Part shown: positions 25,501 to 32,331 of the stretch, piece by piece
How positions within the stretch are numbered: the stretch's first letter is position 1
Layout: each line of letters starts with the position of its first letter
Origin: Brevibacillus composti
GTDB taxonomy: Bacteria; Bacillota; Bacilli; Brevibacillales; Brevibacillaceae
NCBI RefSeq assembly: GCF_016406105.1
Contig: NZ_CP066308.1
Span: forward strand, 755,501 to 819,500
Length of the DNA: 64,000 bases
Direction of reading: 5' to 3'
The notes under the pieces: generated by a model
Database searches by the model: none
Told to the model about the DNA's origin: nothing
The model's input: the letters and a program-made list of their open reading frames with translations, nothing else
Made by a program: the position numbers and the translations under genes

Positions 25501-25793
25501 CCGGGTATGCAGCGATCGTCCTGGTACCCGGCGTGCACACGGCTGCGGAGAACCGCCGCTTGTACAGTCAGCCTTGGACGATTCCGCTCATCCGCAAACG
25601 GCTGCGGAACTGGTGGGAAAATGAAAAGGTGCGGCGGCAGGATCGCCGCGAGTTGAAACGAAGCCGATTCTCCCGACAGACGGGGGATGATTCCGGGGAG
25701 CGGGTGCACGAGAGCGCATCGGGCCGGCCCGGGGAGCTGTCCGACGAGGATTTCCTCCCATTGCCCAGAGAAGTGAGAGATGCCAACCTGTGA
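22539..25793 (+). CDS. RND superfamily (AcrB/SwrC-like) protein lacking the proton-relay residues
   Basis: 1,084 residues with the RND plan: one N-terminal helix, a large outer loop, six helices, a second large loop, and five or more C-terminal helices, then a charged tail. RND pumps carry an Asp-Asp pair in helix 4 and a Lys in helix 10. Here the corresponding stretches read SLGPVLLFALLYAGAGVW and AATSALLVQQTLLFLDRL, without these charges. The protein may work without the usual proton coupling, or be a non-pumping relative. It is coupled to the adaptor gene upstream. Confidence 0.85.
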   Translation: MNKGSFASTWPVLAKLLALLCCLLALGAALRMEIRLFPDRVLPEYTIRLQAPGLSADRIDERVTRPVEEAIRASGLALKISTLSQNQTASLTVKTKVRLFGSDREKLEQIMREVSGTLPLDSWELSSSNLADDRVGTYMVYGSDIQTIADAANRDLSEKLSAIPGVARVEVDDASLRQEVELVFHPTMLRAHGLTPGDVLGQLQAKGAAEQVGTIGKGADRTNFRWGREWTSPQELASELISTGKGYVPLKTLADIRDLRGSRGETVHVYKGSPAVAVTVYAAGGSQLPQLRAEVINAVDEVKQAADGRYQIDLIHDVAWILSAALRDGSILVILLASLTAIAVGLRLRSVSAGTLSFLFLLLSTGALLGGMWLVGMPLTLVSLGPVLLFALLYAGAGVWLFLRLAEERDLSAQGCVRSVWALMRPILLGIVIVAAVFTGLLTTDFIKASDAALLTDALPIIPLGTAVMTLVYGWIVPVLAAAWIPEGFPAVVREKTRRGWAVRLAARWERSVGLGFVPYGVTLAASLFAIVFFHPFVLVDPYGKTDGQQKTLSLSMIQGSSIDQSMQAAQVAEERLRKLEEVRDLYTAASRESLTFYLHLEEKDNWTRSRMDLEKELDKALREVPHTDPFAMIVSEDQKTRLELTIKGPSLHTSKEIADQLVTLMKGLQWTDEDGREIITDERIGAGTTGTYIEMTPKPEMLARYQVTEAEIRRQLASYLGRQAAGSLAWNERAIPVTARFPDNWMEHPDQVKNILVRTPGGAVRLQDLAEWRLADEPPVFQREDGQYVIKVSSAVSQPDWIDGLAFSIPLQMEQKMPIPEGYRILTANELKKEQEQETKNTDKTGRFLAVSGAVLIVLAAALALQRRLRDSIIALAFVPVLAGGVMFGLLLLDRPLNVMGFYGMAATSALLVQQTLLFLDRLHLSAKAAETIMDGVKAASSRAVPALLIVLSSVILASLPFGLGWGSGDDVHGSFSATLLLGTILAGYAAIVLVPGVHTAAENRRLYSQPWTIPLIRKRLRNWWENEKVRRQDRRELKRSRFSRQTGDDSGERVHESASGRPGELSDEDFLPLPREVRDANL

Positions 25794-25808
25794 TGGTTGG
25801 CATTTTCT
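25780..25808 (+). terminator. Terminator of the RND operon
   Basis: ATGCCAACC (25780-25788) and GGTTGGCAT (25795-25803) form a 9-bp stem followed by TTTTC. The stop codon of the RND gene lies in the loop. Confidence 0.85.
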
Positions 25809-25965
25809 TTGGGCATGCGCTCGTCTTTTACACGGCCAGGGAGAAAAGTAGCAGGGGAAAAAATACGCATTTCGGTCCAGAGCACACCCGCATTTTTTTG
25901 CTATGATAAAAAGAAGCGGCAAATTTTCACGGCAATGATCGTTTCCGAAGAGAAGGAGGAGCGTA

Positions 25966-26460
25966 GTGGGGAGAATGAAACGGGTGATCGATATCCTCCT
26001 CTTGGTGTGCATTTTGGCTGGGTTGTTCATCTCATCCTCCCAGCCGTACACCAAACAGGATTTGCGAGGGACGATCTCCCAGTACGTAGATGAAAAAACA
26101 GTTTCCGAAAAATGGAAGAATCTCTCTTTTCATTACGGGAAAAAAGAGATCAGCATGGACGACACGGGTGCGGCGGGAATGATCGAATTCTTTCTGCGCA
26201 AAGGGACGCATTTTACGGTCTTTGCCCTTTTGACGGCCGTCCTCTATCGCGTATTGCGGCATCGGCTCAGCGCAGCGGCAGCTCTCCCCTGGAGCGCGTT
26301 TCTCAGTCTGGCCGCCGCCGTTCTGGACGAGTGGCATCAGACGTTCACGCCGGATCGGACCGGACAGGTGGCGGATGTGGTCCTGGACGGCCTCGGGTCA
26401 GGGACGATGCTGTTGATCATCGCTGTGGGCCTGGGCTTGAAAAATAGGAAAAAGAAATGA
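25966..26460 (+). CDS. VanZ-like membrane protein
   Basis: About 164 residues. One N-terminal helix, an outer loop, then three membrane segments. LDEWHQTFTPDRTGQVADVVLDGLG is the core of the VanZ-like family. Family members include the teicoplanin-resistance protein VanZ, but most, like this one, have no known role. The GTG at 25966 lies 5 bp behind AAGGAGGA; the ATG at 25975 would be farther away. It stands alone behind the RND operon terminator. Confidence 0.85.
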   Translation: MGRMKRVIDILLLVCILAGLFISSSQPYTKQDLRGTISQYVDEKTVSEKWKNLSFHYGKKEISMDDTGAAGMIEFFLRKGTHFTVFALLTAVLYRVLRHRLSAAAALPWSAFLSLAAAVLDEWHQTFTPDRTGQVADVVLDGLGSGTMLLIIAVGLGLKNRKKK

Positions 26461-26711
26461 TAAAATCTGAAAATCTCAACCATCCTATGATGGGAAAGCA
26501 AGTGCAGGCAGGGGCAGGAGGGCAGATGAAAAAGCGCGGAGCGGTACGCTATCCGCTCGCGGAAAAAACCGGCGGGGAACCCTCGCGGCAAGTGCGCACC
26601 TAGAAAGAATAGGCTTTTCAGTCGTTGATTATCTCTGCTATACTATTGTAATGAGGCTTCTGGTAGAGGTTCTCACCATTTTTGGGAAATAATAAAAGGA
26701 GTGCAAACTGA
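26461..26711 (+). other. Intergenic region with GC-rich hairpins and a possible promoter
   Basis: No gene is seen. GAGCGG (26540-26545) pairs with CCGCTC (26554-26559), extendable on both sides, and CCATC-CTAT-GATGG forms another small hairpin upstream. A TATACT near 26639 or a TTGATT (26625-26630) with TGTAAT (26647-26652) could be the promoter of the S1-domain gene. The hairpins lie upstream of that promoter and do not match a riboswitch class I know. Confidence 0.35.
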
Positions 26712-27125
26712 ATGGCAGTACAAGTGGGAAGCATCATCGAGGGAAAAGTGACAGCGATTAAACCGTTTGGGATGTTCGTAGCAGTCAGCGAAACCGAGCA
26801 GGGCTTAGTCCACATTTCCCAAGTTGCGAACGGTTTTGTAAAGGATATCAACGAACACTTTTCCGTCGGGGATCAAGTCAAAGTAAAGGTCCTCTCCATT
26901 GATGATGCAGGCAAGATCTCGCTTTCGGTTCGTGCCGCACTGCCTGCTCCCGAGCGTCCGGAGCGCGAGGAGCGTCGTGGCGGTGGATATCGTGGGGGCG
27001 ACCGCGGAGGCAATTCAAGAAGAGACAGCGGGGCTTCCTTCGAAGACAAATTGAAAAAATGGCTGAAGCACAGCGAAGAGAACCTGGCTACCATTAACAA
27101 AAAGAACGCAAAACGTGGCTACTAG
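26712..27125 (+). CDS. S1 domain RNA-binding protein, YabR-like
   Basis: 137 residues. An S1 domain fills residues 3-73 (GSIIEGKVTAIKPFGMFVAV, GLVHISQVANGFVKDINEHF, VGDQVKVKVLSIDD). An Arg/Gly-rich linker and a Lys-rich tail with SFEDKLKKWLKHSEENL follow, the same layout as B. subtilis YabR, a small ribosome- or RNA-associated protein. AAAGGAG precedes the ATG. Unlike B. subtilis, it is not next to divIC. Confidence 0.87.
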   Translation: MAVQVGSIIEGKVTAIKPFGMFVAVSETEQGLVHISQVANGFVKDINEHFSVGDQVKVKVLSIDDAGKISLSVRAALPAPERPEREERRGGGYRGGDRGGNSRRDSGASFEDKLKKWLKHSEENLATINKKNAKRGY

Positions 27126-27219
27126 GCCTTGGCATAATGACGAGAGAAAGAGGGGCGGAACCTAACCGTCCTTTTTTCTTTTTTACATAATAGGCAAAAA
27201 GAGGGAAGGGGGTGTCAAC

Positions 27220-28041
27220 ATGAACAACTGCCAAGAAACCGTGCGAAAACAAATCGAGTCCGTCTTCGCCGATGTCCGGGCGGAAGAATCGGTACAAGAG
27301 GGAGTCTCTCTCTATACGGTCGGCTACCAAAGCGAAGGGCTCCACGTCAAAGCGCTGCTCGCTGTTCCTCAGCACACGGAGGAAATGCTCCCGGCTCTGC
27401 TGTATTGCCGCGGAGGCATTAAGGGCGTCGGCAGGGTGAGGCCGGAGCGGATCAGCCAGATGGCGGCTTTCGGGTATGTGATCCTGGCTCCCCATTACCG
27501 CGGAAATGAAGGTGGGGAGGGCAGAGATGAATTCGGCGGGGCCGACCGGCAGGATGTCTTCTCCGCGTATGAGCGGCTGCGCAGCCTTCCGCTCGTGGAC
27601 AGGGAGAGAATCAGCGTCTACGGCTTTTCGCGCGGGGGAATCATGGCCCTGCTGGCGGCGATCGAGTGTGAGGGTCTCCGGGCCGCTGTCGTCTGGGCTG
27701 GCGTGAGCGATCTGCGGCTGACCTACGAAGAGCGTGTCGATCTGCGGAAAATGCTGCGGCGTGTCGTCGGGCATCCGCGCAAGCAGGAAGAGGCTTACAT
27801 CGAGCGATCCCCTGTGTTTCGGGCTGCGGAAATCAAATGCCCGGTGCTGATCATTCACGGGACCGAAGATGAGAACGTGGGGGTCTTGCATGCACGCCGC
27901 CTGGCTGATGCCCTGCAGGCATGCGGCAAGCCGTATGAGTTGTGGCTGGCCGAGGGAGCCAGCCACCTGTTTAAGGGCGATCAACTGGAGGCATACACCA
28001 GACGCATGTTCGATTGGCTCGATCAGGTGGACAACCCTTAG
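27220..28041 (+). CDS. Alpha/beta hydrolase of the S9/dienelactone-hydrolase type
   Basis: 273 residues. GFSRGG carries the nucleophile serine (about residue 144). IHGTEDENVGV has the acid and GASHLFKG the histidine, as in prolyl-oligopeptidase (S9)-like and acyl-peptide hydrolase-like folds, but the beta-propeller domain is absent. YCRGGIKGVGRV may form the oxyanion hole. It could be a peptidase, esterase or acyl-peptide hydrolase. AAGGGGGTG precedes the ATG. It converges on the histidine kinase gene with a 4-bp overlap. Confidence 0.82.
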   Translation: MNNCQETVRKQIESVFADVRAEESVQEGVSLYTVGYQSEGLHVKALLAVPQHTEEMLPALLYCRGGIKGVGRVRPERISQMAAFGYVILAPHYRGNEGGEGRDEFGGADRQDVFSAYERLRSLPLVDRERISVYGFSRGGIMALLAAIECEGLRAAVVWAGVSDLRLTYEERVDLRKMLRRVVGHPRKQEEAYIERSPVFRAAEIKCPVLIIHGTEDENVGVLHARRLADALQACGKPYELWLAEGASHLFKGDQLEAYTRRMFDWLDQVDNP

Positions 28042-29864
28042 AGACGCCGTTGGGGGTGGAGCGGCAGTGTGATGACGATCTCCGTTCCTACCCCGACCTC
28101 GCTGAAAATCTGCATGCTGCCGCCGTGATTCTCCACCATGCGGCGCGAGATGGGCAAGCCCAAACCGGTTCCTTCTTCTTTCAGCGAGAAGAATGGGTCG
28201 AAAATGCGGATCAAATGCTCGCTTGGGATGCCGCTGCCGTTGTCCGAAACGTAGATGCGCACGTAAGAATCCACCACTTCGCTTTTCAGGAGAAGCGTTC
28301 CTCCGTTTTTCATCGCCTCGATGCTGTTCTTCATCAGGTTGAGCAGAATTTGCTTCAGCTGCTCGACATCCACTTCCAGCCGCGTCTCTTTGTCCAGCAG
28401 GTCGAGAATCTCGATGCCGTGCAGCGCGGCCTCTCCTTTCATCAAAGGAAGGATCGAATCCACCACTTCGCATAGAGAAGTCTCCCGATAATTGGGCTCC
28501 GAAGGTTTGGAGAGCATGAGCAGCTCCGTCACAATGCGGTTGACCCGCTCGATCTCTTCCAGGATCAGCGGGAGGTAGTGGCGATCCCGTTCCTCCTCCG
28601 GGAGCCGCTGCTGAAGCAGCTGGATAAACCCGTAAATCACCGTAAGCGGATTGCGAATTTCATGGGCGGCCCCGGCGGCAAGCTGTCCCACCATCGCCAG
28701 TTTTTCCGATTGATGCAAGTATTCCTGGAATTGCTCCTGTTCGGTAATGTCGGAGAAGGCCACCATCCATCCCGCTTCCTGATCGAACTGGTTGCGCAGA
28801 GGCACATAGGAGACCAGAGCGGTCAATGTGCTGCCGTCCTCCCGATACAGCTGGATCTTCCGGTTCTCAAACCACGGCGTCTGTTCGCCGGGTCCGCCTG
28901 TCCAGAGATCGGGCTCCTTGGTTAGCGGAAAGAAATTGCCATCCAGTTGGACCAGTTCCTTCGCCTTTTGATTGATGTGTACCCACTCCGAACCGAAGTG
29001 GCGGGTGATGATGCCCACCGGAAGCGAGTTCAATATCTGCTCTCGGACGTTTTTCTCTTCCTCCAGCACATGCCTGCGCTCCTCGTCCTTCTGGAAGAGC
29101 TGGTAAATGCTGGTGGACATTTTGTTGAATTCCTGCGCCAGCTCATGAAAATCATCTTTGGTCTTGTAGGTGATCTGCTTGCCAAACGTCCCTTTGGAAA
29201 CCTCGCCTACCTGTTGAATCAGGGACTGGATCGGACGGATCAGCTCCCTGCGGAAGTAAAAGGTGCAAAACAGTCCAAACAGGATGGCCGCCACAGATAC
29301 GCTGTAAGTCAGAATGAGCGATACCTTCAGCGATTCATTTGTCTCCTGAAATTCCTTGTTCGTCTGAAACTCCAGCTGATGGAGGGAGTATGTCACATGC
29401 CGCTCCAGTTGTTTGATGCGCGGCTGCACGTCATGTTCGAGCACGTAGCTGACCGCTGTCACATTGCTGGCCTGAAGCAGCGGATTGATTTTGTTCAGGA
29501 AAATGAAATCAAGCTGCCGGATCAGTTCGATGACGGACAAGAGTTCACTGTTTTCTTCTGTTTTTGGAATGGCCGAAAAGCGAGAGGTATTAAGAAGATT
29601 TGTGTAATACTGATCCAAATAAGACGGCTCCCGCGTCAGTGTGTACATATTGAGCGCATAGGTTTTCAGGTACAACTGGTTTTTGACGTCCAGGAGGGCG
29701 CTTGCCTGCGGCAGGACGTTTTGGGTCAGATGCATCTCGTCGGCGGTCACCTTGGTCATCTGGAAACTGAAGATGGTTGTGACAAAACCGATGAGGAGCA
29801 TCATGACCAGGTAGCTGAGCATGATCTTCTTCTGAAAACCTAAGCTGCGAAACGGAGACATCAT
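28038..29864 (-). CDS. Sensor histidine kinase with HAMP and PAS domains
   Basis: 608 residues. Two membrane segments (about 13-33 and 181-204) enclose an extracellular helical sensor. A HAMP domain, a PAS-like domain (about 275-395), the HisKA box AAHEIRNPLTVIYGF and the HATPase motifs NLMKNSIEAM, DNGSGIP and GTGLGLPISRRMVENHGG follow. The layout resembles KinA/KinB-like kinases that feed the Spo0A phosphorelay, and no response regulator is adjacent. The start follows GGAGGAG. It is 17 bp behind the Med/BMP-like gene, suggesting one signalling unit. Confidence 0.9.
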   Translation of the reverse strand: MMSPFRSLGFQKKIMLSYLVMMLLIGFVTTIFSFQMTKVTADEMHLTQNVLPQASALLDVKNQLYLKTYALNMYTLTREPSYLDQYYTNLLNTSRFSAIPKTEENSELLSVIELIRQLDFIFLNKINPLLQASNVTAVSYVLEHDVQPRIKQLERHVTYSLHQLEFQTNKEFQETNESLKVSLILTYSVSVAAILFGLFCTFYFRRELIRPIQSLIQQVGEVSKGTFGKQITYKTKDDFHELAQEFNKMSTSIYQLFQKDEERRHVLEEEKNVREQILNSLPVGIITRHFGSEWVHINQKAKELVQLDGNFFPLTKEPDLWTGGPGEQTPWFENRKIQLYREDGSTLTALVSYVPLRNQFDQEAGWMVAFSDITEQEQFQEYLHQSEKLAMVGQLAAGAAHEIRNPLTVIYGFIQLLQQRLPEEERDRHYLPLILEEIERVNRIVTELLMLSKPSEPNYRETSLCEVVDSILPLMKGEAALHGIEILDLLDKETRLEVDVEQLKQILLNLMKNSIEAMKNGGTLLLKSEVVDSYVRIYVSDNGSGIPSEHLIRIFDPFFSLKEEGTGLGLPISRRMVENHGGSMQIFSEVGVGTEIVITLPLHPQRRL

Positions 29865-29881
29865 CTAACTCCTCCATATAA

Positions 29882-30874
29882 CTAGCGTTGGTTTATGAGC
29901 CTTTCCAGATCCCTTTTGATCTCGTCTCGTACCGCCTGGGGCACCATCGGCCCGAATCCGCTGAGACGATTGACTCCCTCTTTTAAGCCATAGGTAACCG
30001 TCCCCGCAGGCAAGTCGCCGGACGTAAACTGCTGGACTACGGTCCGGTAGCATTGCTGAACGTCCTGAATCATCGAGGCGAGCACGTGATCCGGCGCGAT
30101 GTAGCGCTGGTCGGCAATGTAGCCGATGGCATAGATGTCGGCTCGCTGGGCCTCCGTGATAACGGCCAGATTCAGGCTGTCACCGGTCGTATAGATGACG
30201 TCAACGCCTTTGGCAATCATGTCCCTGGCCGCCGCAGTGGCACCCGTGATATCGTTGAAATCCTGGATTTTGCCGACGATCACCTCCGCGCTTGGCGAGG
30301 TCTCCTTGACGGCTTTCGTAAATCCGGAAAGTTGGTCATATTCCGTTGGTTTATCGATAATAATATAGCCTACTTTGTTGGAATTGGACATACGGGCTGC
30401 CAGCCGCCCTACCAGATAACCGGCCGGCCACATGTCATAGCGGATCGTCGTCTGGTTGAGATGGGGGGCTTCGCCGTTAAATGATACGAAACGAGTCTCG
30501 GGATAGTAGGGAGCAACTTCAGAGAAGGGCTGGGAAAAGATGACGCCGTGTCCGAAGATGAGGTCGTAGCCGCTCGAAGCGTAATCCTTGGCGACGTTGG
30601 CGATCTGATCGGGGTCCAAATTGCTGGCGATGTCCAGCAAAAAGCTGTGCGTTTTTTGCAGTTCGATCAAACTCTCCAAAGCGCTGCTGTTCCATCCTTG
30701 ATCATAGGTGGGGCCTTCCAGCATGAGGGCGATTTTGATCTGACGGTCAGGCATGCCGGTAGCGTCTATTCTCTTCAAATGTTGCAAGCTGGTCAGGAAC
30801 TGGCTGGTATTGAGCACCAACAGCGCGATCACCAGGCAGAGAAACAAGACGGGAATGGGCTGGAGCTTGGGCAT
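29882..30874 (-). CDS. BMP/Med-like substrate-binding family protein
   Basis: About 330 residues. The start at 30874 (MPKLQPIPVLFLC) follows GGAGGT and gives one N-terminal membrane segment without a lipobox cysteine close behind. The rest is a Bmp-family binding fold: ALMLEGPTYDQGWNS, SGYDLIFGHGVIFSQPFSEV, GYIADQRYIAPDHVLASMIQD. These segments resemble B. subtilis Med (a BMP-family activator of comK) more than classic nucleoside-binding lipoproteins. No ABC permease is nearby; the partner is a histidine kinase gene. It may sense a ligand outside the cell and pass this to the kinase (inference). Confidence 0.8.
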   Translation of the reverse strand: MPKLQPIPVLFLCLVIALLVLNTSQFLTSLQHLKRIDATGMPDRQIKIALMLEGPTYDQGWNSSALESLIELQKTHSFLLDIASNLDPDQIANVAKDYASSGYDLIFGHGVIFSQPFSEVAPYYPETRFVSFNGEAPHLNQTTIRYDMWPAGYLVGRLAARMSNSNKVGYIIIDKPTEYDQLSGFTKAVKETSPSAEVIVGKIQDFNDITGATAAARDMIAKGVDVIYTTGDSLNLAVITEAQRADIYAIGYIADQRYIAPDHVLASMIQDVQQCYRTVVQQFTSGDLPAGTVTYGLKEGVNRLSGFGPMVPQAVRDEIKRDLERLINQR

Positions 30875-30946
30875 GACTGTTACTACCTCCAAACTAAGAA
30901 ACGTAATTGAACACATTTCTACAATTTCGGACAAAATCCTCCCTGT

Positions 30947-30986
30947 AAAAAAGAGGAGGCCGATGCTCCACGAAAGCATCGGCCTC
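30947..30986 (-). terminator. Terminator of the His/Gln-rich protein gene
   Basis: Perfect 12-bp stem: GAGGCCGATGCT on the minus strand (30986-30975) with AGCATCGGCCTC (30967-30956 region), 8-9 nt loop, then CTCTTTTTT. It separates this gene from the Med-like gene that follows. Confidence 0.85.
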
Positions 30987-31009
30987 AAAAGGAATTCATC
31001 GGACCCGGG

Positions 31010-31405
31010 TCAGAAACGGTAGCCGCTGCGCAAAGCGCGCTGATTTTCGGTCGCATGCGCAGCGTGCTGGGAGAGGTGCGAATTAGCCGGATTGGAAGGA
31101 TGTGCATAGGGATTGTGGTACTGGTTAAGCGATTGAATCGCTTCGGGAGAGATTTGCCCCCTGAAAACGAGTGCGACGGGGGAAACCTGATCGTTATACG
31201 CTGTCATTTTTTCGTTGTAGGCGTTCAGGTACTGGCTCTGCCCCTGACCCCCCTGCGGGTTGTAGGCCTGGGCGCTGCGATGGTGCAGGTCAGCCTGCTC
31301 CTGATGATACATCGCTTGCTGCTGGTAGGCTTGCGCATGGCGTCGGTGCAGATCGGCATACTGCTGATGGATGTGGCCGGGATGTTGCTCGTTACGCTGG
31401 TACAT
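31010..31405 (-). CDS. His/Gln/Tyr-rich protein of unknown function
   Basis: About 131 residues, unusually rich in His, Gln, Tyr, Asn and Ala. The first half has near-repeats of the type ADLHRRHAQAYQQQ and ADLHHRSAQAYNPQ. No signal peptide or membrane segment is seen. The composition resembles small spore-coat or exosporium-type proteins of Bacillales, but I do not recognise a family. Start ATG at 31405 behind GGGAGG; it has its own strong terminator. Confidence 0.65.
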   Translation of the reverse strand: MYQRNEQHPGHIHQQYADLHRRHAQAYQQQAMYHQEQADLHHRSAQAYNPQGGQGQSQYLNAYNEKMTAYNDQVSPVALVFRGQISPEAIQSLNQYHNPYAHPSNPANSHLSQHAAHATENQRALRSGYRF

Positions 31406-31567
31406 GTGTGCCTCCCCTTTCGATGCGTGGTTTTGTGCAGGGCAAAACGGTGGCAGGTTCGCCACTCAAAGTATGTCCAACTAGGGGTCCTGATCATGCG
31501 AGCAAGGAATGGGAACAGAAGGCTCAGGGCATGATAACCCTGACGGAACATACAGGAGGTGGAGCCG

Positions 31568-31729
31568 GTGAAAAAGGATCTGATTGAAATTCCCCCCATC
31601 CATATCCCCGACGAAGTCAGACAGGTGGATTTGCCGGAAATAGGGGAAACCACGCCTCACCCCGAGCCGGATAGTCCCGCGGTCCATACAGAAGAAACGG
31701 ACCGTTCGATCGGATTTACAGCCGAGTGA
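31568..31729 (+). CDS. Small acidic protein of unknown function (53 residues)
   Basis: GTG start at 31568 behind AGGAGGTGG. The product begins MKKDLIEIPPIHIPDEV and is rich in Pro, Glu and Asp, ending in IGFTAE. The good ribosome binding site and the absence of a better frame support it. It is divergent from the His/Gln-rich protein gene and upstream of the CheY-like gene. No family is recognised. Confidence 0.55.
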   Translation: MKKDLIEIPPIHIPDEVRQVDLPEIGETTPHPEPDSPAVHTEETDRSIGFTAE

Positions 31730-31855
31730 GCAGGCCGGAGCCGAAAGCTGACGGGCAAACTGCAATTTCGACAAAAACTGCTATTTTCTCTCGTGGACAA
31801 GTCTCTCATTTTCTGTAAAAGTAAGGAGATGAGACATTTCAGGGGGGAAAGCTAC

Positions 31856-32209
31856 GTGGCCCGTTTGTTGATTGTAGACGATGCGGCGTTCATGAGAAAA
31901 CTCCTGACCGAGATGGTTGCCGGGAAGCACGAGGTATGTGGAGAGGCGACCACCGGACTGGAGGCAATCGAGAAGTACAAGGAATTGAGGCCCGACATCG
32001 TCACGATGGACATCACCATGCCAGGCATGCAAGGAATCGAAGCGATGAGAGAAATCCTGACGATCGATGAAGAGGCCAAGGTCCTCATCTGTTCGGCGAT
32101 CGGTCACAGGCAAAAAGTGCTGGAAGCCATGAAAAACGGAGCTCGCGACTTTGTGGTCAAACCCTTTCAAAAAGAACAAATCCTGGACGCCATCTCTCGT
32201 CTGGTGTAA
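31856..32209 (+). CDS. CheY-like single-domain response regulator
   Basis: 117 residues, only a receiver domain. LLIVDDAAFMRKLL gives the acidic pocket (D8, D9), D52 in VTMDITMPGM is the phosphorylation site, ICSAIG the Thr/Ser switch and VVKPF the conserved lysine. The GTG at 31856 follows GGGGGGAAA. The sequence is very CheY-like, but no chemotaxis genes are near. It could serve the orphan kinase at 28038 or a phosphorelay; that is speculation. Confidence 0.88.
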   Translation: MARLLIVDDAAFMRKLLTEMVAGKHEVCGEATTGLEAIEKYKELRPDIVTMDITMPGMQGIEAMREILTIDEEAKVLICSAIGHRQKVLEAMKNGARDFVVKPFQKEQILDAISRLV

Positions 32210-32222
32210 CGATAGGAGAAAC

Positions 32223-32249
32223 GCCGCCTCACCGTCAGGGCGGCTTTTT
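32223..32249 (+). terminator. Terminator of the CheY-like gene
   Basis: GCCGCC (32223-32228) pairs with GGCGGC (32239-32244) and TTTTT follows. Confidence 0.8.
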
Positions 32250-32331
32250 CACGTTTTTTGCGAGAACGTCACGCCATCTTTCCGGTATAATGGAGTCATA
32301 GCCTCACACGAGTGGCAAAGAGGGTGGAGCT

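Noticed and set aside
24309-26054. Long open frame antisense to the RND gene
   Set aside because: It mirrors the coding strand of a clear RND protein in GC-rich DNA, has no family features, and no ribosome binding site.
26461-26711. c-di-AMP (ydaO) or other known riboswitch before the S1-domain gene
   Set aside because: A few GGGGAACC-like words are present, but the ordered conserved core is not, and the probable promoter lies downstream.
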